Of a DNA stretch of 64,000 nt, positions 19,136-28,311 are shown piece after piece. The stretch's first letter is position 1. The number at the start of each line of letters is the position of its first letter. A program made the translations under genes and the position numbers. Below the pieces are notes generated by a model. The model saw only the letters and a list, made by a program, of their open reading frames with translations. It searched no databases and was not told where the DNA came from. This stretch comes from DASXKD01 sp963806145 (GTDB lineage: Bacteria > Actinomycetota > Actinomycetes > Streptosporangiales > Streptosporangiaceae): positions 1 to 64,000 of the forward strand of contig CAWDXD010000028.1 in assembly GCA_963806145.1 (NCBI GenBank), written 5' to 3'.

Positions 19136-19370
19136 GCCCCCAGGATGCCAAGGCCACAACGACCAGCACAGCCAGACGCCGCGGAACACCGGTCAGGCCC
19201 TTGGCTTCAGCTGCCACCCGCCCGGCATTGCCGAAACTGCCGATGTGCGTACGGGGCTTGAGGGGTCGCAACGGCGATGAGTCTCGCCACGGTGTCCGGT
19301 CTGTATTCCCAGCACCCGATCTCGCGGCTCTCGAGGAGAGCGTCATGACCGCTACGTACAGGAGGCAAGC

Positions 19371-20032
19371 GTGAGGCTTCTTCTCACGTCCGGAGGCGTC
19401 ACGAACCCAAGCATCCACGCGGCGCTCGTGCAGCTTCTCGGCAAGCCGATCGGCGAGTGCCACGCCCTCTGCGTCCCGACAGCACAGTGGGGTCACCCGA
19501 TGTGCGGTCCGGCATCGGTGCAGGGCTTCGTAGCCGCCGAGCCCGCGTGGCAGCACCTGTCCGGCCTGGGCTGGGCGTCGCTCGGTGTCCTCGAGCTCAC
19601 CGCATTGCCCACCATCGGCGCGGAGCGATGGGTCCCCTGGATCCGGGAGGCCGACGTGCTCCTAGTCGACGGCGGCGACGCGACGTACCTGTGCCACTGG
19701 ATGCGGGAGTCCGGGCTGGCCGATCTGCTGCTTTCGCTGCCCGACACGGTCTGGGTGGGAGTGAGTGCCGAAGCATGGTGATGACGCCCCGGATCGGAGC
19801 GTACTTCGTCGAGTGGTCGTCCGCGCCGGACGACCGCACCCTGGGAGTCGTCGACTTCTCGATCTTCCCGCACCTAAACGCTTTCCCGACAAACACCCTG
19901 GCTGACGCAGAGCGATGGGCCGCCGAAATCGGCGTCCCGGCCTACGCCATCGACGAACAGACGGCCATCAAGGTCGTCGACGGCTCCGTCGAAGTGGTCT
20001 CCGAAGGGCAATGGACGAAGTTCGGGTCATAG
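19371..20032 (+). CDS. Peptidase E-like (S51 / class I glutamine amidotransferase fold) protein, frameshifted
   Basis: The GTG start has a strong AGGAGG seven bases upstream. Frame 1 gives MRLLLTSGGVTNPSIHAAL and VLLVDGGDATYLCHWM, ending at DTVWVGVSAEAW. The next frame resumes with SMVMTPRIGAYFVEW, GVVDFSIFPHL and YAIDDQTAIKV-like (here IDEQTAIKVVDGSVEVV). The break falls at the catalytic Ser motif: one missing G near 19770 would restore GVSAGSMVM. Restored length would be about 220 aa, right for S51-like proteins. As read, the nucleophile Ser and the C-terminal half are lost. Confidence 0.8.
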
Positions 20033-20239
20033 CCGCCCGGCATTCGTGACGACGCGTCGTTAGACGTGACCTTGTCGACTTGCCGCACTTCCTAGAGCGC
20101 TCGCCCGTGTCGCAGGTAGCGTGCGCTGCTGCCATCCAGATCTGCCGCCTTGAGGGCGTGTGTTGGGCTTGTGTTGGGCTTGTGTCTGGGCCGCTGGATC
20201 GGCGCGCCCGGAGGCGGCCATCTAGTTGCCTGGCAGGAT

Positions 20240-20660
20240 ATGGGTGTAGCTGATGGTTCTGTGCGCCGTACCGTGACCGCCAAGCGCATCGCCCGGGGCG
20301 TGTTCGCGGCAACCAGCACCCGCGGCGGCCAGCTCAGTTTCGGCACTGGCAGCGTTACTGACTTCACCCCGGCCGAACTGTTGCTGGCCGTAATCGCGGG
20401 TTGCACCACGATCGACATCGGCATCCTCACCTCGAGGCGGGCCCGGACCGGGCAGCTTCCAGGTGCAGGCCGGCGCGGGCAAGGTCCGCGACGCTCATGG
20501 GAACCGGCTGACCGGCATCGTTGTCACCTTCCAGCTCACCTTTCCTGCCAGCGGGCACGGTGACGGGGCCTGGGCCGTGTTGCCGGATGTGGTACCGGCT
20601 GGCCCGGGCAAGCCCTGGACGTGGGGGCAGGCCGGCGATCTTTGGCTGGGTCTGCGGTGA
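20240..20660 (+). pseudogene. OsmC-family peroxide-response protein, frameshifted
   Basis: The first frame carries the OsmC core RGGQLSFGTGSVTDFTPAEL and LLAVIAGCTTIDIGILTSRR, which includes one of the two conserved Cys. A different frame then continues FQVQAGAGKVRDAHGNRLTG and the ensuing beta-strand VTFQLTFPA. The change near 20440-20462 equals one extra base, or two missing. The second catalytic region (normally around SRTC/CTV) is not recognisable before the stop, so the 3' part looks divergent as well. The total, about 139 codons, is normal for OsmC. Confidence 0.68.
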
Positions 20661-20708
20661 CCACGCCGCGGGACTCCGATTCCTGATTCGCGACCGGACC
20701 CGGGTAGT

Positions 20709-21413
20709 TCAGCGCGGTGTTCGAAGACGGTCCTGGCAGCGGCCCGCGGCTGATGTGGTCGTGCTCGCCGGTGGGGGCATCAGCGTGATCTCGTACTCGA
20801 CGGTGCCGGGACTGCGGCCGGCAAGGTGGGCGCTCATGTTCCGCAGCAGCCTGGCCATGGCCTTGTTGTCCTCGGCGACCAGGGCGGTGAAGCGATGGAT
20901 GCCTTCGCAGCGGGCACGGCCAGACAGCCGCATCAGCAACTCGGTGCCCAGTCCGCGGCCTTGCCAGTCATCGACGATGGTGACGGCGATTTCGGCAGCG
21001 TGCGGGTCCTCGGCGTGCCGGATGTAGCGGGCGATGCCCACGCCGCGCCCGTCGGCATGGTTCAGCGCACCGAGCGCCTCATGGTCGTGGTGGTCGACGT
21101 CGGTGAAGTACCGCAACTCGGCACCGGACAGCTCCCTCTTTCCGGTCAAGAAGCGCATCCGGCGGGATTGGGGACTCAGCCGGGCGAAGCCGTCGGCCAG
21201 CAACGGGGCGTCAGTGCGGTGGACCTGCCGTATCAGCACCTTCGACCCGTCGCGCAGCGCTACGGGCCTGCCCTGTACTGCGGGCCGCGGCCGGTGACCG
21301 GGCAGGCGGCTCCAGCCGGGCCGCAGCCAGGCGGGGATCCACAAGAGCGGCGAGGTGGGGGCAGCGGGTGCGCCGACCGCCACGGTGCGGGCCGGCTGGG
21401 TCGCGTATGACAT
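20709..21413 (-). CDS. GNAT-family N-acetyltransferase
   Basis: A 234-aa protein whose central region is a GNAT domain: VALRDGSKVLIRQVHRTDAPL, GVGIARYIRHAEDPHAAEIAVTI-type beta-strands, and the acetyl-CoA loop DDWQGRGLGTELLMRL (motif A, Q/RxxGxG/A). The N-terminal roughly 45 residues are Pro/Ala-rich and the last 20 look unstructured. It resembles the acetyltransferases found next to or fused with acyl-CoA synthetase-like proteins in actinomycetes. There is no operon partner and the substrate is unknown. Confidence 0.85.
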   Translation of the reverse strand: MSYATQPARTVAVGAPAAPTSPLLWIPAWLRPGWSRLPGHRPRPAVQGRPVALRDGSKVLIRQVHRTDAPLLADGFARLSPQSRRMRFLTGKRELSGAELRYFTDVDHHDHEALGALNHADGRGVGIARYIRHAEDPHAAEIAVTIVDDWQGRGLGTELLMRLSGRARCEGIHRFTALVAEDNKAMARLLRNMSAHLAGRSPGTVEYEITLMPPPASTTTSAAGRCQDRLRTPR

Positions 21414-21520
21414 GCCTTGACGTTAAGCGCGCCCAGCACCGGTGACTATCGGGTGAACTACCGGCATTTTCCCTGTTTCCCCCGGCCAGAACGGTGATCC
21501 CGGTCCAGGCGCCGGGTGAA

Positions 21521-22546
21521 TTACCGAGCCGCTGGGCGGCGTAGCCGGTGCTCGGTCACCCACGCCGCGATCTGGGCACGCGAGCGCACTGCCAGCTTGC
21601 GCCGGATGTTCTCCACGTGCGCCTCGGCGGTCCGCGGCGCGATTGACAGGCGCCGGGCGATGGCCTGATTGGTCAGCCCCTCGGCGACCAGCCCGGCCAC
21701 CTCCAGCTCCCGGGCAGTCAGCCGCGGTCCCGGCCCCGCGGGCTCACCCAGGAAGCCGAGCACCGCGTCCAGGACCGCTGGCCAGTCGCCGTGGTAGAAC
21801 AGGTGGCTGGACCCGGGCAGCGGGATCAGCTCCGCCCCCGGGATCAGCGCGGCGGCCTCCCGCCCCAGCTCGAACGGGGTGCCCCGGTCCGCCTCGCGGT
21901 GCAGCACCGCCGTCCGCGCCCCGATCGCGGCAAGCAACGCCCTGATGTCAGTGCCGTAATAGACCTCCAGCAGCCCGGCAGCCACCGCGGCCGAGGCACC
22001 CGCCCGCTGGAACCGGGCGAGCGCCGCCACGTCCTCCGCCGTGGGATCGGTGACGAACGCCCCGGCCAGCGCCTTGAACCCCAAGCCCCAATGGGCCCGC
22101 ACCAGCGCCACAACCGAGTTCCTCACCTCGGCAGCCGCCAGATCCCTGCCGCTTGCGCACATCCCGTACACCACCAGCGCCTCGACCCGGTCCGGATACC
22201 TCGCCGCGATCGCAGCGGCCAGCTGACCGCCCTGCGACGCACCGAACAGGCAGAACCGGCCCGCACCCACCGCATCAGCCACCGCCAGCGCCGCGGCCAC
22301 CTGCCCATCGAACGACAGGTCAATCCCGTCCCGGTCCGACAAGCCGCACCCCGGGCTTGTCATAACGGACCACGGTGAACCGCTCCGCCAGCCGCTCCAC
22401 GAAACTGCCGAAAGATAGAGCAGCTCCAGCTGCTTGCGCAGGTGGGTGATCCAGCCCGAGTCGAACAACAGCACCGGGCCCGCGCCCGACGCCGAGTAAG
22501 CCACGCGGCCCGCAGGCGTGCTGCAGTACCGGACCGTCACCCTCAC
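21521..22546 (-). CDS. Alpha/beta hydrolase fused to a LuxR-type HTH
   Basis: The N-terminal part is an alpha/beta hydrolase: AYSASGAGPVLLFDSGW, the nucleophile elbow LFGASQGGQLAAAIA, and a His region GSSHLFYHGDW. The C-terminal 65 residues are a LuxR HTH: LTARELEVAGLVAEGLTNQ, then IARRLSIAPRTAEAHVENI. It is probably a transcription factor whose hydrolase-like domain senses a ligand. About 22 residues between LELL and CGLSDRDG are out of register; the neighbouring frame gives FVERLAERFTVVRYDKPG there, so two opposite indels (near 22411-22420 and 22346-22355) have swapped a short patch. The start is uncertain: GTG at 22546 or 22540. Confidence 0.8.
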   Translation of the reverse strand: MRVTVRYCSTPAGRVAYSASGAGPVLLFDSGWITHLRKQLELLYLSAVSWSGWRSGSPWSVMTSPGCGLSDRDGIDLSFDGQVAAALAVADAVGAGRFCLFGASQGGQLAAAIAARYPDRVEALVVYGMCASGRDLAAAEVRNSVVALVRAHWGLGFKALAGAFVTDPTAEDVAALARFQRAGASAAVAAGLLEVYYGTDIRALLAAIGARTAVLHREADRGTPFELGREAAALIPGAELIPLPGSSHLFYHGDWPAVLDAVLGFLGEPAGPGPRLTARELEVAGLVAEGLTNQAIARRLSIAPRTAEAHVENIRRKLAVRSRAQIAAWVTEHRLRRPAAR

Positions 22547-22997
22547 CCGCCCAGGCTGAGACGCCCGCCTCGCCCAGTAAAGTAGCAACAGGGCCCGGCC
22601 CGACCATTGGCGACCCCAGCAACCCCAGGCCAGCAGCAGCCAATCGCCATCACCCGCCGGCCAGACCGAGCCGGGGTTGCATGAGTATTCATGATCGCCG
22701 GCCGCGGGCATTCGCGCTCATGCCGCGGACCGGGTGTCAGATCAGACACCGGGTAGCCTCGCCGACGGCCGTGAGGGAGCATCCTCAACCGTCTCGCCGT
22801 CGGTCTCCGGCGACGCTGACGCTGGCCTCGTCCGAAGTCAGTCTCGGACTCTGCCCATCGACAGCATCACGGTGAGTGAAAAGAATCGCTCGTGGAGAAC
22901 GCGCGCGTGCCGCCGTTCTGGGCCGTTATCAGGTCCTCGGCGGCCGCGTCCGGGCCGTCCCCGAACTGGGCATCCGGCGCGCACGCGTGGCACGAGA
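22547..22997. other. Intergenic, about 450 bp, with a short dyad
   Basis: It lies between two minus-strand genes. An 18-bp dyad GGTGTC-AGATCA-GACACC occurs at 22733-22750 upstream of the hydrolase-LuxR gene and could be an operator. No gene was recognised, though the hydrolase-LuxR frame remains open to 22711. Confidence 0.4.
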
Positions 22998-25010
22998 TCA
23001 GGCCGGCATGTACCTCTCGAACCAGGTCACGAGCCGGGTCAGGTAATCGGTGATGGCCGGGAACCGGCTGACGCCGTGTCCTTCCCCGGGGTAGATCACC
23101 AGCTCCGAGTCGACGCCGTGACCGATCAGTGCCTGGTAGAACTCCCTGGCCTGGCCGGCCGGCGTGCACCGGTCCTTCGCGCCCGCCGTGAGCAGGGTCG
23201 GCGTCCTGGCCTTGCTCGCGTGCATGACCGGACTGCGCGTGTGCACCTGGTTGCCGATTTCCTCGGGATCGGCGTTGTCCAGGAACCACAGTCCCCAGCG
23301 GGGGATGTTGGTCGTGAACGTGAAGCTGTACCACTCGGTCACCGGCGAGCCGGCCACGGCGGCCTTGAACCTCTGGTCCTGGGTCACCAGCCAGGCCGAC
23401 ATGAACCCGCCGTAGCTGACGCCCATCGTGCCGATCCGCGCCGGGTCGGCGATCCCGCGCTCGATCATCGCGTCGATTCCGGACAGGTAGTCGTGGGTGT
23501 CCGCGCCGCCCATGTCGCCGACGACCGCGGCGGCGAACTCCTGACCCCGCCCGGAGCTGCCGCGCGGGTTCGGGAGCAGGACGGCATATCCGCGGGAGAC
23601 CAGCAGGGGTACCGCGTAGTCACGCATCGTCCAGCTCCGCTGGTAGGCCCCGATCGGCCCGCCGTGGACGTGCAGGACCAGCGGGAACGGCCCGGCTCCG
23701 GGAGGCGTGCACAGGACTCCTTCGATCGGTGTCCCGTCGGGTGCGCTCCAGCTGACGTTCGCCGCCGAGCCCGCGACCGATCGGATGTAGTCGGTGCCGG
23801 CATGGGCCAGGGAGGCCAGCACCTGGTCGGCGCCCGTGCCGACGATCGCGATCTCCTGCGGAAGGTCGTAGTCGTCCCGGATCACGACGACCCGGCCGTC
23901 GGACGTGAAGGCGCCGGCCGGGTAGAACCAGCTCGCCCACGACTGCGCGGACGCGACCAGTTCCTTGGCGGTGATCGTCTCCGGCAGGGGTCCCTCCCCG
24001 GCGTCGGCGATCCCGGCCACGCTGTCCAGATGGCGCTGGCCGATGTAGCCGAGCCGCGTTCCGTCGATCCACTGGACCGCGGTGACATCTGTCCCGGCGG
24101 TGTCTACGGCGCACCTGGTGCCGGCCACCAGGTCCAGCAGGATCAGGTCACCCGCCACGATCCACCGGTCGCTGCATACGGCCTCTACCACGGCGGCCCG
24201 CCTGCCGTCGGACGTCCCGGCAGGCAGCCCGAGCTGGACGTCACTGCGGAGCAGTTCGGTCACCTCACCGGTCGAGATGTCGAGCCGGCTGAGCACCGCG
24301 GAGTACCAGTCGTCCTCGCTGGGCTGCTCGCTGGTGATGGCCAGCACATGCCCGGGGCCGGACCAGGCCGCCTCCCAGACGTTCAGCCCGTCGGGCGAGA
24401 CCCTGGCGAGCTCGCCGGAGGCCGGGGTGTAGAGCCACAGGCTGCGCCAGGCATCCTCCGGCGTCCCGGCCTCGACCTCCGGGTACCAGGACGGCAGCCC
24501 GGACTCGCCCGAGCCGGCCGTTCCCGATCCCTGCGCGTCAGCCATCTCGGCTCCGAGCCCGGCGACCCCTAGCAGGATCCGGGTGCCGTCCGGTGACCAC
24601 GCGAGATACTCGACCGTGCCGGGGACAGCAGGCGCTGGCCGGGCCTCGCCGAGCTGCCCGTCGGCCAGCAGGTAGAGCTGGAACACGTCAGCCTTGGCCC
24701 GGTCGGACAGGAAGGCCAGCGATGACCCGTCCGGCGCGAGCCGGGCGGCCTTGGCTGACCCGCCACCGGAAGTCAGCGCGCGCAGCGCGCCGTCCCGCAC
24801 CTCGTACAGGGCGGTGCGCGGCAGCCCGTCGAGTTCGTCATAGACCGATCCGGTCACCACGATGCGGCTGGCGTCGGTCGTCGTGACGAGGTCGGTGACA
24901 TGGTGCGGCCTGCCGAAAGCCGGCTCGTGCAGCCGCCGGACATGCTCGGCGACCGCGGCGTACTCAGGGGATTCCCGCAGGTCTTTGCGCATAGTTCGGG
25001 ATGATCTCAT
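22998..25010 (-). CDS. S9-family serine peptidase (prolyl oligopeptidase/acylaminoacyl type)
   Basis: A 670-aa cytoplasmic peptidase. The first about 400 residues have repeated WSPDGTR/LAFLSDR-like strands forming a beta-propeller. The C-terminal alpha/beta hydrolase domain has HVHGGPIGAYQRSW, the nucleophile in GTMGVSYGGFMSAWLVT, the Asp region GAKDRCTPAGQ and the His in GEGHGVSRFP, giving a complete triad. It would cleave short peptides or acyl-amino acids. The start is unclear: ATG at 25010 or 24992, neither with a good ribosome site. It has no partner genes. Confidence 0.88.
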   Translation of the reverse strand: MRSSRTMRKDLRESPEYAAVAEHVRRLHEPAFGRPHHVTDLVTTTDASRIVVTGSVYDELDGLPRTALYEVRDGALRALTSGGGSAKAARLAPDGSSLAFLSDRAKADVFQLYLLADGQLGEARPAPAVPGTVEYLAWSPDGTRILLGVAGLGAEMADAQGSGTAGSGESGLPSWYPEVEAGTPEDAWRSLWLYTPASGELARVSPDGLNVWEAAWSGPGHVLAITSEQPSEDDWYSAVLSRLDISTGEVTELLRSDVQLGLPAGTSDGRRAAVVEAVCSDRWIVAGDLILLDLVAGTRCAVDTAGTDVTAVQWIDGTRLGYIGQRHLDSVAGIADAGEGPLPETITAKELVASAQSWASWFYPAGAFTSDGRVVVIRDDYDLPQEIAIVGTGADQVLASLAHAGTDYIRSVAGSAANVSWSAPDGTPIEGVLCTPPGAGPFPLVLHVHGGPIGAYQRSWTMRDYAVPLLVSRGYAVLLPNPRGSSGRGQEFAAAVVGDMGGADTHDYLSGIDAMIERGIADPARIGTMGVSYGGFMSAWLVTQDQRFKAAVAGSPVTEWYSFTFTTNIPRWGLWFLDNADPEEIGNQVHTRSPVMHASKARTPTLLTAGAKDRCTPAGQAREFYQALIGHGVDSELVIYPGEGHGVSRFPAITDYLTRLVTWFERYMPA

Positions 25011-25289
25011 GCACCAGGGGGTGCCGCTATCGGCCAGGCCACCCCCGGCCGGCGCGGGTCCCGGGAGGCCCCGTGCTGCTCGCGTCGGGGTGCACGTACC
25101 AGGGCCGGGCGGGACATCACTTGCGGCGGCGGCGATCCGGGTGCAGCGCCGCAGCGTGCGGGCCCAGCAGCGCCGGGGAACACAACGACGGCTCGTTATG
25201 CACGCGAGAATCGCGCCGGTCTTGCCGTCATCGATGTGGTCAAGTCCGCACAGGTACTCCCACGATCGGGATGCCAGCCCGCCAGCAGC

Positions 25290-25609
25290 GCCGTGTGCGC
25301 CGGGGCGCTGGTGTCGTCGATGTTGACCGAGTCGATGTCGGCCAGCGCGGCCTGCTGCTCAGCCAGGCAGCCGACCCGCAGGCTGTGGCGCAAGCACTCA
25401 CCGGCCTGGCCGGTGCACAAGCACTCGGCGGCCAGCCTGACCGGGGCGCCCAGCTGCTCGGAGCAGCGGACGCGGCTTGGCGCCCGGCTGGTGCCAGCCT
25501 TCCGCCCAACGACAGTGCCGACGTCAAGCGCATCACCGCCGTGACACGGCAAGCGCTGGGCGAGGCCGCATTCGCCGCCGAGTTTCCAACGGCCGCCGGC
25601 GAAACCTGA
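25290..25609 (+). pseudogene. C-terminal remnant of an AfsR/LuxR-type TPR regulator
   Basis: The last about 80 codons read QALTGLAGAQALGGQPDRGA, QLLGAADAAWRPAGASLPP and ITAVTRQALGEAAFAAEF before a TGA. These are the characteristic closing helices of large ATPase/TPR regulators (BTAD or LuxR-related). Nothing of the ATPase or DNA-binding part is present upstream, and the preceding frame lacks a plausible start. It is a leftover of a large regulator lost by deletion. Confidence 0.55.
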
Positions 25610-25664
25610 GCAGGCCTCCTCTCGCTTACCGCCTGGCCGCCGCCAACACCGCGCCCGCGAGCCC

Positions 25665-26048
25665 TTAGCTGCCGCTGCCATAGGGCCGGGTAATGATCTC
25701 CAGCAGGTGGCCGTCGGGATCTTCGAAGTACACGCCGCGGCCGCCGTCACGGTAGTTGATCGCCCCGCGCTGGGCCTGGCCAGGATCGGCCCAGTAGGGC
25801 AGCTCCTGGTCGCGGATGCGGCCGAACGCGGCGTCGAACTCGTCCTCGCCCACCAGAAACGCATAGTGCTGGGACGCGATCTCCCGGCTTGTCTCGGCGA
25901 AATCCAGCGAGACGCCATTATCGGCCTCGACCACGAGGAAGTGCCCGAAGCGGGTAGCCGCTGGCAGGCCGAGGATCCCGGTCAGGAACGCTGCCGAGCG
26001 TTGCTGGTCACGGCACGAGACGATGGTGTGGTTCAGTTGCACGCTCAC
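25665..26048 (-). CDS. VOC-superfamily protein (glyoxalase/extradiol-dioxygenase-like)
   Basis: A 127-aa protein with two beta-alpha-beta modules: VQLNHTIVSCRDQQRSAAFL-type N-terminal metal-ligand His, GHFLVVEADNGVSLDF, and YFEDPDGHLLEIITRPYG carrying the second His and the terminal Glu ligand. The ligand set is therefore complete, suggesting a metal-dependent enzyme or dioxygenase-like activity. The start at GTG 26048 gives the standard N-terminus; open frame continues upstream but contains no domain sequence. It is not linked to the other VOC genes of the window. Confidence 0.85.
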   Translation of the reverse strand: MSVQLNHTIVSCRDQQRSAAFLTGILGLPAATRFGHFLVVEADNGVSLDFAETSREIASQHYAFLVGEDEFDAAFGRIRDQELPYWADPGQAQRGAINYRDGGRGVYFEDPDGHLLEIITRPYGSGS

Positions 26049-26226
26049 GCTCTCGATTCTGCCGGGCCTCCCCGCTCGCGGGATAGCCCAGAGCCGGGCA
26101 CGCCTGCTGCCGGCCCGCATACCTGCACCATCCGCCGCGCCATGACCGGCGTGTGCCGGACGGCGGGGCCGGGTGGACGCGGGCGCATGCTTGCCGGGTG
26201 CGCCGCGATGCGCGGATACTGCCCAC

Positions 26227-26619
26227 ATGGGTGATCGCAATGTGATCGGTGGTGAGCTGGAGCCATGTGGCACCGATCCGGTCACCGGCTTCTACCGTGA
26301 TGGATGCTGTCACACCGGGCCAGAAGACCGGGGAAGCCACACGATCTGCGCCGTGGTGACCGCTGAGTTCCTTGAGCACCAGCGCCGCATCGGCAACGAC
26401 CTGACGACGCCTGTTCCTCAGTTCCAGTTCCCTGGGCTGGTGCCGGGAGACCGCTGGTGCGTGACGGCAGGAAACTGGCTGCGAGCTCATCACGATGGCG
26501 CGGCCGCCCATGTCGTCCTGGCCTCCACTCATGAACGGGCGCTTGAGGTCGTGCCCCTCGCAGTGCTTACCGAGCACGCCGTCGACGTCCCCGCGGATCC
26601 GGGCGCACTGGGGAACTGA
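26227..26619 (+). CDS. DUF2237 family protein
   Basis: A 130-aa soluble protein. NVIGGELEPCGTDPVTGFYRD, GCCHTGPEDRGSHTICAVVT, EFLEHQRRIGNDLTTPVP and PGDRWCVTAGNWLRAHHDG are the conserved blocks of DUF2237, which is widespread in bacteria with unknown function. It is rich in conserved Cys and Asp (FYRDGCCHTG), suggesting metal or redox chemistry, but that is a guess. The ATG lies in a context without a clear Shine-Dalgarno. It is divergent from the VOC gene by about 180 bases. Confidence 0.85.
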   Translation: MGDRNVIGGELEPCGTDPVTGFYRDGCCHTGPEDRGSHTICAVVTAEFLEHQRRIGNDLTTPVPQFQFPGLVPGDRWCVTAGNWLRAHHDGAAAHVVLASTHERALEVVPLAVLTEHAVDVPADPGALGN

Positions 26620-27010
26620 GCACCCCGCCCCAGCGCCGATGATGCCTTCACCGGACCTGTCCGGCCTGCCGCCGCATTCAGCGCAGTGGTTCGGGCGGAA
26701 CCCTCGGCCTCGGAGGCCCGCCGACCATGCCACCCGAACCAGCAGATATGCGCGCAGACGATGGCGCATATGACCGCGCTGACCGAAATTAATACTCGGC
26801 GATCGGGAACGCTTTGCGGGAAGTGGCGCCCAGCGGCCGCTCACCTAATGACGATCAAGGCCTTGGCAGGGTGCGGGCTACGGCATAGCTTGCGGGGTAT
26901 CGCTGGGCGGTCGTGGCATCCCTTGACACGCTGGTCTGGGCCGATCAGACTGCGCTCGGCTGGCAGGCAGTGGCCAGGGATCTGCCGGAACGGTATGGCT
27001 GGAGGCTGGC
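26620..27010. other. Intergenic, about 390 bp, no recognisable gene
   Basis: AT content rises locally around 26780-26880, which could hold the promoter of the next gene. The short frames here show no known domain. Confidence 0.4.
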
Positions 27011-27682
27011 ATGGGATCGTATGAGGACACCATCGCGGTGCTGGAGGCGGAGCTGGCGGCGGTGGAGCGGGTCTTCGCCGGCCTGTCAGACGATGAGTGG
27101 CGGCTGCCGACGAAGTTGGTGCCGGTAGATCCGGGCTTGCCGTATTGGACGGTCTTCGAGCTTGCTGGGCACTTTGACATTTCAATCGGCCTGACCCGGA
27201 TGCTGATCAGCGGGCGTGACGCCAGCAAGCCCGCCCGGGACCGGACCAGCTTCTTCATCAATCCGCGGTCAGAAACCGCGCCGGTCGTCTACGACTACGC
27301 CTACAAGATGGTGCAGGGCAAGACGCCAGCCGACATGCCGGGCGTCTTGCATGAGACGTTTTCCAAGACGGTGGCCGAGGCCCGGGCGGTTCCCGCCGGC
27401 GCGGTGGGACCGGGGTACTTCGCGCCGATGCGTGTCGATGAGTTCGTGGCCAGCCGTATCGTCGAGGCCGTCGTGCACGGCATCGACCTGGCCCAGGCGC
27501 TGGGCCGGGCGAGCATCGCCACCGCGGAAGGGATCGCGGTGACCGCCGCGATCCTGGACGATCTGCTGGCTCGCCGGACCATCCCAGGCAGGCCTGCGGA
27601 ACTCTCAGATGATCTGGACTGGATCCTGGCGGCCTCCGGCCGGGCTGAGCCCGGCGACAACAGGCTCCCGTTGATCGGCTGA
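27011..27682 (+). CDS. DinB-like mycothiol-dependent maleylpyruvate isomerase family protein
   Basis: A 223-aa four-helix-bundle protein of the mycothiol-dependent MDMPI/DinB superfamily. AVLEAELAAVERVFAGLSDDEW forms the first helix, ELAGHFDISIGLTRML the metal-His helix, and SRIVEAVVHGIDLAQALG the later His-containing helix. Such proteins use mycothiol as a cofactor in thiol transfer or isomerisation. The ATG start follows GGAGG by five bases. A broken paralogue of the same protein lies at 2502-2735, and a more distant family member at 59933-60724. Confidence 0.82.
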   Translation: MGSYEDTIAVLEAELAAVERVFAGLSDDEWRLPTKLVPVDPGLPYWTVFELAGHFDISIGLTRMLISGRDASKPARDRTSFFINPRSETAPVVYDYAYKMVQGKTPADMPGVLHETFSKTVAEARAVPAGAVGPGYFAPMRVDEFVASRIVEAVVHGIDLAQALGRASIATAEGIAVTAAILDDLLARRTIPGRPAELSDDLDWILAASGRAEPGDNRLPLIG

Positions 27683-27831
27683 GCGCCAGGCGCGCAACAG
27701 CGCACGCCTGAGCCTGATCTGCCGCCGCTATCCTCGGGGTGGCCGTCAACTTGCTCCGGACGGCAGGGCAACCGAATGGGGCGCCGGGTGCTTCAAAGCA
27801 GTGTTATGACCACCTCCTGCCGACTCCGGTT

Positions 27832-28311
27832 ATGACTGCGGCGCACGGCGATGAGTTCGCCGAATACGCGGCTGCCAGCATCCCGTCTTTGCGGCGGCTG
27901 GCCCTGCTGCTGTGCCGGAACTGGCACGACGCCGACGACCTCGTCCAGGCAACACTGTCCAAGCTGTGTCAGCACTGGTACCGGGCCGCTGCGGCGGACA
28001 GCACCGATGCTTATGTTCGCGCCATCCTCGTCCGGGAGTTTGTCCGGGGGCGGCGAACGGGCTGGGCAAGACGGGTGAGCGTTACCGACCAGCCGCCTGA
28101 GATCCGGGCTCCGGCGGCCGACCTGGACACCCTGCTGGACCTGCAAGCTGCCATGACGGCCCTCGCACCGCGACAGCGTGCCGTGCTGGTGCTCCGGTAT
28201 TACTGCGACCTCGACGTAACCCAGACGGCTCAGGCGCTCGGCTGTGCGTTTGGGTATCGCAGCTGGGCGCGGTGCCTGCGCGCCGGGGCCATATATCCTG
28301 TCTGGGCATGA
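27832..28311 (+). CDS. ECF sigma factor (SigE-like family), truncated in region 4
   Basis: A 159-aa protein with sigma region 2: EFAEYAAASIPSLRRLALLL, then WHDADDLVQATLSKLCQHW. A linker leads into region 4, MTALAPRQRAVLVLRYYCD, then LDVTQTAQALGCAFG. The recognition helix that should follow (GTVKSQ...) is absent; instead the protein ends in unrelated residues AGAIYPVWA. Its stop overlaps the next gene's start as ATGA. Without an intact region 4.2 it is unlikely to recognise -35 elements. The chosen ATG lacks a clear ribosome site. Confidence 0.7.
   Translation: MTAAHGDEFAEYAAASIPSLRRLALLLCRNWHDADDLVQATLSKLCQHWYRAAAADSTDAYVRAILVREFVRGRRTGWARRVSVTDQPPEIRAPAADLDTLLDLQAAMTALAPRQRAVLVLRYYCDLDVTQTAQALGCAFGYRSWARCLRAGAIYPVWA

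Noticed and set aside
20158..20184. Short tandem repeat of GTGTTGGGCTT
   Set aside because: Only two units and no link to a coding or regulatory feature.
22734..24572. 612-codon plus-strand open frame
   Set aside because: Antisense to the S9 peptidase; Gly/Arg/Pro-rich without motifs, while the minus-strand product has a full catalytic triad.
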